Part shown: piece by piece, positions 11,001 through 20,510 of the stretch
Position numbering within the stretch: position 1 is the first letter of the stretch
Layout of the letters: each line of letters starts with the position of its first letter
NCBI GenBank assembly: GCA_027886175.1
Contig: JAJNNQ010000028.1
Coordinates: 2,911,001 to 2,975,000, forward strand
DNA from: Phylloscopus collybita
Lineage: Eukaryota; Chordata; Aves; Passeriformes; Phylloscopidae
Direction: 5' to 3'
Length of the DNA: 64,000 nt
Translations under genes and position numbers: made by a program
The notes under the pieces: generated by a model
Told to the model about the DNA's origin: nothing
Databases searched by the model: none
The model's input: the letters and a program-made list of their open reading frames with translations, nothing else

Positions 11001-13758
11001 AGCCTCGGGCACCCCTGCACCCCAGAACTACTCCTGGTGAGGAGGTGGCACCGCGGGCGGAGCGGTGGCGGTGGCGGTGTCCCCGCTGAGGCCGTCGCCT
11101 GTCGCTGTCCCCGCAGGTACCACAACGGGACGCTGCTGGAGGGGCCGGCCCAGCGCAACAGCGGCCGCCTGGTGCTGCGGGGGCTGGCACCAGAGCAGGC
11201 CGGCACCTACCACTGCAAAGCCACCTCCGAGGCCGGCGCCATCCGCTCGGAGCCCGCGCCGCTCACCGTGCTGGGTGAGCCAGCGTGCCGCAGGGCGGGG
11301 AGGGGCTCCTGTGGGGTGGCTGGACCCCCGGAGCCCTCTAACGCCACCCCCTCCGTGCCTCCCAGGCCAGGGCCAGCCGAGCTGCAGGCTGCAGCCCGAA
11401 CCCAGCCTGGTGGAGCTGCCTAGAGAGTGCCCGCAGGACGCCAGCGGCTCCCGCTACTACAACGTGGGGCGCTGCCCCGGCTCGCCCTGCCCGGGAGGCT
11501 CCGCGGAGGCCTCGGCCTGCGGGGAGGAGTCGGGGCGGTGCTGCGGGGTGCGGAGGATGGAGCTGCGGCAGGTGCCATGCGCCGGCTCCCTGCTGCCCCT
11601 CAAGGTGGTGGCCGAGTGCGGCTGCGGGCCCTGCGCCCGGCCCCGGGCGCTGGTGCAGGGCCGTGTGACAGCGGCCGACACTGGGGAGCCGCTGAGCTTC
11701 GGCCACATCTTCCTGGGGGGCAGGAGGGTGGGCTTCACCGGCCACCGCGGCTCCTTCACCATCGAGGTGCCGCTGGATGCGCAGCGCTTGGTGGCTCGGT
11801 TCGTGGACACCCAGCAGCGCCTGGTGGACGCCGTCAGGGTGCTGCCCTTTGACCGGCGGGGAGGAGCCGTGTACCAGGAGGTGAAGATGCTGCGCAAGCA
11901 GGAGCCGGTGGATCTGGACGGCGGCCTCAGCAACGCCATCCCCCTGGGAGAGGCCGGCGGCCGGGAGCCCGTGGGGGAGCTGCTGCTGCCGGCCGGGGTT
12001 TTCCTCCGCCCGTCCGGGGAGGTTTTCAACGGCACCGTCAAGGCCAGCGTCACCTTCGTGGACCCCCGGGACCTGGGCACAGCTGGCGCCGCCTCCAGCG
12101 ACCTGAGCTTTGCCAACGCCGAGGGGGAGATCGTGCCCCTGCGCACCTACGGCATGTTCGCCGTGGAGTTCCGCGAGGGCCAGAGTGGCGCAGCCCTGCA
12201 GGCGGGGCCAGTGCAGGTGAGGATGGATGCGGGGCAGGTGCGGATGCCGGAGCACCTGGGCAAGATGAAGCTGTGGTCCTTGAACCCCGAGAGCGGCCTG
12301 TGGGAGGAGGAGGGGCTGCTGCGCCTGGCCAGGGGCAGACAGAGGAAGAGGAAGAGGGAGGAGAGGACCTTCCTGGTGGGCAACCTGGAGATCCGCGAGC
12401 GGCGCCTCTTCAACCTGGATGTGCCTGAGGATCGCCGCTGCTTCGTCAAGGTCAGGGCCTACAGCAATGAGAAGTTCAACCCTTCGGAGCAGCTGGAGGG
12501 GGTGGTGGTCAGCCTGGTCAACCTGGAGCCACAGCCCGGCTTCCCCAGCAACCCCCGGGCCTGGGGCCGCTTCGACAGCGTGATCACGGGGCCCAACGGC
12601 GCCTGCCTGCCCGCCTTCTGTGATGGCCAGCGTCCCGACGCCTACGCGGCACTGCTGACAGCCACACTGGGCGGTGAGGAGCTGGAAGCCGTGGCCTCCA
12701 GCCCCAAGCTCAACCCCAACACCGTGGGGGTGGCGCAGCCCTACCTGGACAAGCTGGGCTACCGGCGCTCGGACCACGAGGATGCGGCTCTGAAGAAGAC
12801 AGCGTTCCAGATCAACGTGGCCAAGCCCGACCCCAACGAGGCAGGCGAGAGCGACGGGCCCATCTACTCCTACCGCAGCCTGCGGGAGTGCGAGGAGGCG
12901 CCGGTCAGGGCCAACCACCTGCGCTTCTACCGCGTGGAGGTGGACAGGTACGAGTACAACGTGGTGCCCTTCAGGGAGAGCGACGTCACCTCCTGGACCG
13001 GGGACTACCTGGCGTGGTGGCCCAACCCACAGGAGTTCCGGGCGTGCTACATCAAGGTGCAGCTGGAGGGGCCGCAGGAGTACATGGTGAGGTCCAGGAA
13101 CGTCGGCGGCAGCCACCCCCGCAGCCGAGGGCAGCTCTACGGGCTGCGGGACACCCGGAGCGTGCGGGACCCGCTGCTGGCCGGCACCTCGGGCGCCTGC
13201 GTGGAGTTCAAGTGTGGGGGGATGCTCTTCGACCAGAGCCTGCCCGACAGGACGCTGGTGTCGGTGATGCCGCAGGGCAGCTGCCGCCGCACGGCTGTCA
13301 ACGCGCTGCTGCGGGAGTACCTGAGCTGGCACCCGCCGCTGGCTGACAACAACCACACCGCGGCCTTCTCCATGCTGGCCCCGCTGGACCCACTAGGACA
13401 CAACTACGGCATCTACACCGTGACGGACCAGAACCCCCGGCTGGCCAAGGAGATCGCCATCGGCCGCTGCTTTGCGGGCACCTCAGACGGCTTCTCCAGG
13501 GAGATGCGGGCAGGCGAGGGCACGGCCGTCACCTTCAGCTGCCAGGAGCAGCCGCCGGGCAGGGAGAGCTTCTTCCAGCGCCTGCTCAGCTCTCCGGCCC
13601 AGGCGCTGGACGAGATCCGCAGGGAGATGGGGAGGTCCGAGCTGCGCCGCGCTCCCCCCGAGGTGATGGACTTTGCCTCCGGAGCCCCCGGCCCCACGGC
13701 CGACCGCCGGACCCCCGGCAGCCAGTGGAGACCGGGCCGGCAGCGGGGACAGCCCTGA
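8099..13758 (+). CDS. CILP2: Cartilage intermediate layer protein 2, spliced, nine coding exons
   Basis: Coding exons are 8099-8252, 8881-8973, 9260-9565, 9835-10011, 10346-10507, 10577-10837, 10928-11036, 11117-11274 and 11366-13758 (stop TGA). AG/GT borders and phases agree throughout, giving 1270 residues against about 1156 in human. Domain order: a long Ala/Leu signal peptide (residues 1-51); a CILP N-terminal region with WTSWFNIDGPGGDGDHESLA in exon 3; two thrombospondin type-1 modules (exon 4, WSHWSAWSPCSRSSCG; exon 5, WAEWGAWGPCSRSCGG); a carboxypeptidase-regulatory-like region in exon 6; an Ig-C2 domain split over exons 7-8 (FCCEAS and AGTYHCKA cysteines); and a single large exon with the rest. 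A polybasic stretch near residues 797-804 precedes the conserved FLVGNLEIRERRLFNLDVPE, the place where CILP precursors are cut by furin-like proteases. The product is a secreted cartilage matrix glycoprotein. CILP1 is excluded mainly by synteny with YJEFN3 and by overall similarity. Confidence 0.95.
8259..8560. repeat. GGGGTTTTGGGGTTTGGG-rich intron 1 of CILP2
   Basis: Irregular GGGTTT/GGGGTTTT repeats on both sides of a duplicated exon-1 end (separate entry). The coding strand is strongly G-rich, so G-quadruplex or R-loop formation is plausible. It resembles telomeric sequence but contains no TTAGGG array. Confidence 0.75.
8334..8422 (+). other. Duplicate of the 3' part of CILP2 exon 1 with its splice donor
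   Basis: The end of exon 1 (CTGGCACAGCTGG repeats, CTGCTGG repeats, then CTGGGAGCTGCCAGGGCTGC) recurs here almost unchanged, including the AG/GTAAGGTGGG donor. The copy ends at about 8408, 155 bp after the first donor. It could act as an alternative donor, lengthening the Leu-rich signal region, or be a dead duplicate; nothing in the sequence decides this. Confidence 0.7.
8985..9225. repeat. AACCCCAAACC-type intronic minisatellite
   Basis: CILP2 intron 2 is filled with ACCCCAAACCATCCCC and ACCAACCCCAAA units. C-rich and almost G-free on the coding strand. Confidence 0.75.
9583..9800. repeat. CACCTGTCACACCTGT minisatellite
   Basis: CILP2 intron 3 is a run of CACCTGTCACACCTGTCTCT-like units of about 9-19 bp. 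It carries many CACCTG E-box-like cores, probably by chance of the repeat unit. Confidence 0.8.
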
Positions 13759-13984
13759 GTCCCCTCCGTGTCCCCTCCCCGGCTCTGCTTTGTCACCCCT
13801 GCCTTTTCCCTGTCGCTTTTGGCCGCGCTCATTTATAATGCCCGAAGAACTTGGGGGGCACAGGCGGAACGGGGTGCAGGGGGTGGGGGGCCGCGGGGCC
13901 GCGGGGAGGGGGTCCCGCCGTCCCCTGGGTGCTGTCGCTGCCTCCTCTTGGTGCTCAGCCCCGCGCAGGCCGTGCCGCGGAGGG

Positions 13985-14010
13985 GACGGAAATAAAAGGA
14001 AATAAAAGAG
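13985..14010 (+). terminator. CILP2 poly(A) signals
   Basis: Two AATAAA hexamers at 13991-13996 and 14001-14006, about 235 bp after the CILP2 stop codon, in a locally A-rich patch of GC-rich sequence. Confidence 0.7.
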
Positions 14011-14277
14011 GCAGTAGGAGCAGAGCAGGGAAGGGGGCGGCACGGCGAGGGGGTCCCCGCCCGGTGCTCTGCCCGGTGCTCTGCCCGATGCTCTGCCCGG
14101 TGCCACCGGCCGTGCCCGCACCGGGAGCCGGGAGCGCTCCTTCCACCCCTGAATCCCGGCAAAAACCCGGATTTTTTGGGGAGAGGAGGAGCGGGAGGAG
14201 ACCCCAAGGATAAGGCGGATAAAACGATAAAACTCCCTCCCCGCGGTGCCACCCCCAGCCGGGGGGCCGCTGTCACG

Positions 14278-14316
14278 CCCCCCCCCCCCCCTCCCACCCC
14301 CCCACCCCCCCCACCC
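14278..14316. repeat. C-rich tract
   Basis: Near-homopolymeric C with a few A and T. A matching poly-G tract lies at about 14856-14878. Exact lengths of such runs are often wrong in assemblies. Confidence 0.8.
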
Positions 14317-14341
14317 CGCGGCACCCGGGCCCGGCTTTGGG

Positions 14342-14392
14342 GCGGATTTGTACATTATTTATTACAAAATATACCATGGTTGTACACCCGCC
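14342..14392 (-). terminator. Possible reverse-strand poly(A) site of a convergent gene
   Basis: An isolated A/T-rich island in very GC-rich DNA. On the reverse strand it reads TATTTTGTAATAAATAATG, containing AATAAA. In human the next gene after CILP2 is PBX4 on the opposite strand, so this may be the end of a convergent neighbour's 3' UTR. I found no reverse-strand coding exon up to 17.9 kb, so the gene identity is a guess from synteny. Confidence 0.3.
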
Positions 14393-14855
14393 TGGCTGCT
14401 GCGCTTCTCCGGGACGGGGCGGGACGCACCCCCCGCGTGTCCCCGCTGTCCCCAGCCCTGCCCCCGCCGCTGTTTGCCTTTGGCCGGGCTGAGCCGGGCT
14501 GGCGGCGGCGGGGGGGGCCCGGTGCCAGCTCCCCGGGCCAACGGGACGTGGCAGGCGGGGCGGGGGGTACCCACCCGGAGCCCCCCCATGAGCCAAACCA
14601 CCCCCTGGTGACCCCAGGGACGGGCCGGCCCTGTCCTGCTGCCACCTGGGTGTCACCGGCGGGATGTTTTTTTCTGGGTGTCCCCCGCCCCTCCCTGCTG
14701 GCGGGATGCTGTAATGGAACAGGCGGCATTTATGGGCCCGAACCCGGGACAACATCTCCCTTTTCCAAGCCGCCCTGGCCCCGGCGCCGCATTTTTCCAC
14801 CCTTTTTTCCACCCTTTTCGCTGGATGCGGGATCAAAGAGGGCGCGAGGCCCCCG

Positions 14856-14878
14856 GGGGGGGGGGGGGGGGGGGGGGG
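14856..14878. repeat. Poly-G tract
   Basis: About 22 consecutive G, a likely sequencing or assembly trouble spot. Confidence 0.9.
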
Positions 14879-15044
14879 CGGTCCTTGGCCGAAGCTGCGG
14901 CCAAACCCCGGCCCCGGGCCCCTGCCCGGTCCCGCCGGGACGCGATCCCAGCGCGGGCGGATGCCGGGCACGGCGGGGGGGAGACGGAGAGGGAGGGAGG
15001 GAGGGAGGAGGCACCTGGAATGCTGAGATTCCACGGCCAGGTGG

Positions 15045-15420
15045 CATTCCTGCCGCTCCTTCCCAATACCTGGCTGCTCCCTGTCCTGGATTCTCCCTGT
15101 CCTGGTGTTGTTTTTTACCCCCGGATTCCCTTTATCCTGGGTGTCATTTTCCCGGGATTCTCTTTATCTTGGGTGTCATTATCCCTGGATTTTCCTTATC
15201 CCTGGATTCTCCCTATCCCGGGTATTGTTTTTTCCCCTGGGTCCTGCCTGTCCCTGGATCTCTCTCATCCCTTGGGTTCTCCTTCTCCTGGCCATTCGTT
15301 TCCCCGGGATCCTGAATGTCGCTCTCATCCCTGGGCGCTACTTATCCCTGGATATTCCTGATCCTGGATTCTCCCTGTCCTGTTTTCCCCCGGGTCCTGA
15401 TTTTTCCCCGGGTGTCAGGA
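15045..15420. repeat. CCCTGGATTCTCC-type minisatellite
   Basis: Ten or so diverged copies of a unit of about 30-36 bp with the core ATCCCTGGATTCTCCCT and the alternative GGGTGTCATTTTCCC. Intergenic; open frames across it are compositional. Confidence 0.7.
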
Positions 15421-16640
15421 ATTGTCCCCAGCGGGCTCCACGTCCCCTCCCCGGGGAAACCCGGGGGATGTTCCCGCGGGGACGGGGCCGGGATCCTGCG
15501 GGAATCCAGGAATGCCGGGGGCCGGGAATGCGAGGTCTTGCAGGAATGCCGGGAATGCAGGAATTCCGTGTGGGAACGCCGGGATCCGGGGTCGTTCCCC
15601 AGCACCCGCTCGGTTTGGGGCAAGGCAGGGGGAGGAAAATGGGGGGGAAAGGGAGAGAAAAAGGGAGAAAGGAGAAAAAAAAAGGGGGGGGGGGAAGGTG
15701 GGAAAAGGGGAATAAAACAATAAAGAGTCCCAGGAAGGGTCCCAGTCCCAGGGACACCCCGGGAACAGCGGGATGGGGGATCCAGACGGGATTTTTGCAG
15801 CTTTTGGGCCAACCCCCCTCAATTTTCCCGGCGTCTTCAGCACCAGGGATGCTCCCAGCAATGGGAATGTGGGGTGGGCACGGACAGAGGATCCCCTAAA
15901 AGCTCCCGGCCGTGGATTCTGGGGTGACCCCGGTCTGGATTCCACCCTGGAGGGTCCGGGAGGCAGAACCAGGGCTGGGAATGTCCCGGGGAAAAAAAAA
16001 AAAAAAAAAAGAAATTAAAAAAAAAAAAATTGGGATGAGGAGAACTCAGCTGCTTCTGTTCCCCGTTCCAGGCCCTGTTCCAAGCGGGGAAGGGAACGGG
16101 AGCCCGGAGCCGGCAGCTCCCGGCCTGCCCCAGTAATTTGGGATGGCTGCATCCCAAAAATAAAAAAGAGATGGGAGAAGGATATGCCAGCACGTCGGGA
16201 TCTCGCAGCAGCTATTTTTTTGGGATATTCCCCCCTCCCACTGCATCCCAAAAAAACCCCACAGGGGAGCGGGAGCAGGAGAATTTGGCAATTTTCAGGG
16301 GGGATTTTTTTTTTTTTTGGGATATTCCATCCCTTCCCCCCCCCTCCCCAGGAATAAGGAGCTGGAAAGGACCTTGGGAAGCCGCTTTTATTTTTATTTC
16401 TTTGAAAGAATGGAAAATGTAATGACAGGGTCTGAATGAAAAGGATAAAAGGAAGCAGCTGGAAAGGCCCTAAATAGAGAAAAACCCACAAAAGCAACAA
16501 AACAACAACAACAAAAACTGTGAGGAGGGAGCAGGGGGTGAAAAGGGGAAGGAGTTTGGGATCCCCTTTCCCAACCCCACAGGAGTGGGGTGAGGGGGTG
16601 AGAGGGGAAAAATGAGCCCCAAAAATCGTCCCCTGGGTCA
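15420..16640. other. Intergenic DNA with homopolymer runs, no gene seen
   Basis: Holds CCGGGAATGC-rich repeats at 15470-15570, a purine-rich tract at 15610-15720, poly-A runs at 15990-16030 and scattered poly-T runs. I see no splice-flanked exon and no conserved coding signal on either strand. Confidence 0.5.
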
Positions 16641-16659
16641 CCTCCCCGCCTCTGCTCAT

Positions 16660-16965
16660 GCCGCCCCTGTCCCCAAACCCCAAATTCCCCAAAGCAGAGG
16701 GTCCCAGGGGACCCAGAGCACCTCCAGAGACCCCAAACTGCAGCTGTCCTGGGGACCCCGAAACTGAGCATCCTCGGGGAGCCAGAGCATCTCCAAAGAT
16801 CACAAATCGGGGCTTTCCTGGGGATCCCAAAGCAGAGCATCTCCAGGGACCCCAGACTGGAGCATTCCGGGGTATCCAGAGCATTCCCGGGGATCCCAAA
16901 CAGGAACCTGTGGGGATCCCAGACGGGAGCATCCCTGGGGCATTCCCGGGAGCGGGGACACGGCA
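16660..16965. repeat. Minisatellite of about 30 bp around GGGGATCCCAAAGCAGAGCA
   Basis: About ten diverged units alternating GGGGACCCCAAAC and CAGAGCATCTCCAGGGACCC. From 16965 to 17660 there is only unremarkable A/T- and G-run-rich intergenic sequence. Confidence 0.65.
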
Positions 16966-17663
16966 GGCATAGCTCCTGCTGCCCCAGAAGCTATGGGATC
17001 TCAATTCAGATCCAGCTGTGGGACCCAGCCCGGATCCAGCTGTGGTATCCCAGCCCTTCTGGCCAAGAGGAGCTGTAATTTCCCCTCTGGAAATCCCGCC
17101 AGGAGCTGGAGAAATCCCCGATCCCAAAATCCCGAGGCTCCCACCCTTTCCCTTTTCAAAGCAGCCACAGGAGCCGGGAATTTTTTTTTTTTTTTGGGAA
17201 AACGTGCCGGGAGCAGGAAAAACAAACCCCAAATCCCAAAAATCCTACACGGCCCAGGGGGGTTTTCCCTTGGGAAGTGGTCCCCAGGAACCGGGAATTT
17301 TTTGGGAACAGCCCAAGGGGCTGTGAGGTCACAGATTAATTTTATTTTTTGGGTTTTGGGGGGTTTTTTTCCCATTTGGAATTCCACAGGAGCATTCCTC
17401 TCTTTCCCAATTAATTTCTGCTTTTCCAAGGTATTTAATTTTATTTTTGCATCCAAAATGTTCACAATGAGCCCCTTCTGGAAAAAACATCCCGATTTTT
17501 TTTTTCCAACTATTTTTGAACCTTTTTTTTGGCTTCCTTTCCCCCTCTGGGGCTCCTGCCCATAAATAATAATAACAACAACATTTTTAAAGCCTTTTCG
17601 CTGACACTTCACCGGCCCTGCCAGATTCTCCAGATGGTGAAAATCCGTCTCAAAATAGTAAGA

Positions 17664-17664
<1 letters not shown>

Positions 17665-17712
<48 letters not shown>

Positions 17713-17812
17713 GAAATCCCTAAAAAAAGCCTGGAAGTTTTGGTAAATATTTGGTGTTTTTCTCACTTTCTTTTTTCTTCCTTTTTTTTTTTTTTTTTTT
17801 TTCTTTTTTATT
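17665..17812. repeat. Long poly-A run followed by a poly-T run
   Basis: About 40 A residues at 17668-17707, then poly-T at about 17782-17801. Inverted complementary homopolymers about 75 bp apart could form a foldback or mark a retroposed tail. No body of a known retroposon is recognised upstream. Confidence 0.6.
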
Positions 17813-18189
17813 CTGTCCTAAAAGTGGAGCAGCTTTTTTTGGGGTGGGGAGGGAGGGCTCTGTGCCTGGTTTGGGGTGCCTGAGAGTCCCCCCCCGGATT
17901 TGCCTTGTATTGTACTGTGACTGTATTGTATTGTCACTAGGCTGCCTTAGCACGTAGTCACAGTTAGAACAGTTGTAAAACTTTACAGTTATTCCATTTT
18001 CTGTGTAGTTTTGGGCAGAAATGTGATGGGCCTAGAGTGGGGATAATGCCTAGCTGTCAGATCACCTCTTCTTGTCTTGCAGGTCCAGGAGAAGGATTAG
18101 TATCTCTGTGGATGCTGATGCTACCTATTGTCCCAGAATCTACCATGTAAGCTGAAGAGTGTGACTCTGTCTGTCTGAGAGTTTCTGTC

Positions 18190-18230
18190 TGCCTGCGTCT
18201 GCTTGTGTTTGTGTGTGTGTGTGTGTGCGC
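18190..18230. repeat. GT microsatellite
   Basis: Short TG/GT dinucleotide run within the possible transcript. Confidence 0.8.
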
Positions 18231-18308
18231 TGACTGGTGCTAACCTTGTGTGTACGCCTTTTGCCTTTCAGGTTTTTCAACTCATTTTTAAACTTAGAAT
18301 AAAAAATC

Positions 18309-18348
18309 CCCAGCCGGGGGTTTTTTTTTTTTTTCCCCCCGGCTGGGT
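18309..18348. other. Short hairpin with poly-T loop
   Basis: CCCAGCCGGGGG and CCCCCGGCTGGG form a perfect 12-bp stem around a T-rich loop. Confidence 0.7.
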
Positions 18349-18897
18349 TTTTTTTTCCTCGGTCCCGGCCGGTCTGCGAGGCGACGTTCATCGCCAAAGT
18401 TTGGGTGCGGACCGTCTTGGGACCGCGGTTTTCGTCAGGCAGGATGATTTTTTTTGAGGCTCCCGGGAACCCCGTTCCTGAGGAGCGCTGTGAATGCGTG
18501 CCGATCGCTGGGGGTTAGCAGGGCGGTTGAGATGAGAGGGAAGGTGAGTTTGTGTGTTAGCTGACGGAGGTGTGTGTTGTGGATGACTGCTATGTTTTCT
18601 GTGCGCAGGTTTTGTTTTGGGTTTCTTGTAAGAATAAAACAAGTTGTAATGAACACTCCAGAAGTAGAAAAATGGTTCTGTTGTGTCAATATGTATCCAC
18701 CTTGTATTGTTCTGTGTTTGCATTTGCTGCTTAATTTCCATGTATTGCTCTATATGTAAATTGGACTTTTATCAGCGTGTATATAGGTTGCATTTGTAAT
18801 TGCATTCGTGTACTTTGTTTCCATGTATATTGCTGATGTGTAAACAAAAGCATTCATTCAATAAAAATTGATCCCCTAATAACCCTAATAAAGATAC

Positions 18898-18933
18898 ACC
18901 CCCACCCCCCTCCTCCCCCCCCCCCCCCCCCCC
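18898..18933. repeat. C-rich homopolymer tract
   Basis: About 21 consecutive C preceded by CACCCCC. Likely length-polymorphic or mis-sized. Confidence 0.85.
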
Positions 18934-18959
18934 ATTGGCTCCTGTCTTTATTTGGTGTC

Positions 18960-19378
18960 CAGTTATTTTTATTCACTCTCTTTCTTACTTCTCAGTCTAT
19001 TCCTCACTTTCCCTTTCTGTTTCTTACTTTATTTCTGTCTGTCTCTGTGCTTCTGTTTCTGACTGTTTCTAGTTATGTCTCTATGCTTCTAAACCTATGT
19101 CTATTTCACTTTGTTTCTGGTAAGTCTCTGTCTGTTTCACTCTAAGTCTGTCAATTTCACTCTAACTCTATTTCTCTCTATTTCCTTGTCACTCTGTCTG
19201 TTTCACTCTATTTCTCTTTCACTGTATTTCTCTTTATTTCTCTTTCACTCTCTGTTTCTCTTTAACTCTATTTCTCTTTTTGTTTCTCTTTCACTCTAAC
19301 TCTATTTCTCTTTGTTTCTCTTTCACTCTATTTCTTTCTCTATCTCTCTTTTAATTTTTCTCTCTATTTCTAACTTTA
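18960..19378. repeat. TTTCTCTTTCACTCTA pyrimidine microsatellite
   Basis: About 400 bp of irregular TTTCTCTTTCACTCTATTTC units. The + strand is almost purine-free apart from scattered A and G, so triplex formation is possible. The open frame across it (about 60 codons of Leu/Ser/Phe) is compositional. Confidence 0.8.
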
Positions 19379-19380
19379 AA

Positions 19381-19490
19381 GCAGCAGTAGGGGTTTTCAG
19401 GCGACCGGGGAGTAAATATTAAAAAAAAAAACTTTAACAATTTAAATAAAAATATCTAGTCCCCGGTCGCCTGAAAACCCCTACTGCTGC
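19381..19490. repeat. Perfect 30-bp inverted repeat (foldback element)
   Basis: The first 30 bases, starting GCAGCAGTAGGGGTTTTCAG, are repeated exactly as reverse complement in the last 30, around a 50-bp A/T-rich loop. The arms are GC-balanced in an A/T-rich neighbourhood. The structure resembles a miniature foldback or MITE, or a cruciform, but I see no clear target-site duplication. Confidence 0.9.
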
Positions 19491-19514
19491 ACCGAACTTT
19501 ATATTTTTATTCTT

Positions 19515-19592
19515 TTTATTTATAGTATATATAGTATATATACTGTATATATACTATATATAGTACATATATATATACTATATATACCCTAT
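19515..19592. repeat. TATATAGTATATA palindromic microsatellite
   Basis: About 75 bp of TATATAGTATATAC units, self-complementary. Confidence 0.8.
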
Positions 19593-19599
19593 ACACACC

Positions 19600-19945
19600 C
19601 CTAATTAGTATGCAGACCACCACACCCCCTGCCCTAATTAGCCAGTCCCCCAGCACCGCCCCCAAGCACACCCCCTCCCCAAACACACCCCCTAACCCTG
19701 ATTGGCCAGACTCCTAGCACCACCCCCCTCCCCTGATTGGCCAGACCCCTAGCACCACCCCCAGGCCCTGACTGGCCAGAACCCTAACCCCACCCCCTCC
19801 CCTGATTGGCCAGAACCCTAGCACCACCCCCCTCCCCTGATTGGCCAGAACCCTAGCACCACCCCCCTCCCCTGATAGGCCAGACCCCTAACCCCACCGC
19901 CCAGGCCCTGATTGGCCAGAAGCCTAGCAACACCCCCTGCCCCAA
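19600..19945 (+). repeat. Subtelomeric minisatellite with CCAAT-box (NF-Y-like) motifs
   Basis: About nine units of 33-37 bp of the form CCCTGATTGGCCAGAACC followed by CTAGCACCACCCCC. Several copies carry CTGATTGGCC, which matches the reverse of the NF-Y consensus; others are mutated (CTGACTGG, CTGATAGG). Some units contain CCCTAACCCC. The array runs directly into TTAGGG repeats, so it is best read as a telomere-associated satellite. Confidence 0.8.
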
Positions 19946-20290
19946 TTGGTTAGGGTTACAATGGGGGCGGTGCTAGGGTTAGGGTTAGGGTTAGGGGGTT
20001 AGGGTTAGGGTTAGGGGGTTAGTGTTAGGGTTAGGGGGTTAGGGTTAGGGTTAGGGGGTTAGGGTTAGGGGGTTAGGGTTAGGGTTAGGGTTAGGGGGTT
20101 AGGGTTAGGGGGTTAGGGTTAGGGTTAGGGTTAGGGGGTTAGGGTTAGGGTTAGGGTTAGGGTTAGGGTTAGGGTTAGGGTTAGGGTTAGGGTTCGTGTT
20201 AGGTTTAGGGTTATGTTTTGGATTAGGGTTAGGGTGGGTTAGTGTTAGCTTTTATGTTACGGTTAGGGTTCGGGGGTTAGGGTTTGTATT
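19946..20290 (+). repeat. Telomeric TTAGGG array with TTAGGGGG variants
   Basis: TTAGGG hexamers interspersed with TTAGGGGG, then degenerate copies from about 20200 (GGTTCGTGTTAGG, GTTATGTTTTGG). The G-rich strand is the + strand, so as a native telomere the chromosome end would be to the right. Sequence continues beyond, so this is either an interstitial telomeric sequence or a join between two contigs. Confidence 0.95.
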
Positions 20291-20510
20291 TTTAATTTTT
20301 AATGTATTTTTTATTTTTATTTAATGTATTTTTAGTTTTTTATATATCTTATTTTTATTTTTATATTTTTACTTTATTTTTATTACTTTTAGATATATTT
20401 TATCTTGAAATTTTTTATTTTATTTCTTTTTTGTTTTGTTTTATGTATTTTTATTTTATTTTTTCATGTTTTCTTTGTTCCTTTCTTTTTTTTACCTTAC
20501 TCCTTCTTAG
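20290..20510. repeat. TTTTATTTT-rich low-complexity DNA
   Basis: A/T-rich TTTATTTTTA repeats leading into duplicated block A. The same kind of leader precedes block B at 26810-27260, so it belongs to the duplicated unit. Confidence 0.6.

Larger units (their letters stand above)
18060..18870 (+). ncRNA. Possible spliced non-coding transcript in the subtelomere-like region
   Basis: Splice-like signals occur in order on the + strand: TTGTCTTGCAG at about 18080, a GTAAGC donor at 18148, TTTGCCTTTCAG at 18270, a GTGAGT donor near 18543, CTGTGCGCAG at 18608 and AATAAA at about 18860. A CpG-containing patch at 18350-18500 could be a promoter. No long open frame links the segments, so any product would be non-coding. 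Transcription would run toward the telomeric repeats 1.1 kb away. Based on motif order only; conservation and expression are unknown. Confidence 0.25.

Noticed and set aside
11338..13356. 672-codon reverse-strand open frame
   Set aside because: It is the antisense of the large last exon of CILP2; GC-rich coding DNA keeps antisense frames open. Composition is unlike a real protein.
19111..19299. Hydrophobic small ORF in the pyrimidine microsatellite
   Set aside because: Leu/Ser/Phe repeats follow from TTTCTC repeats; no independent sign of coding.
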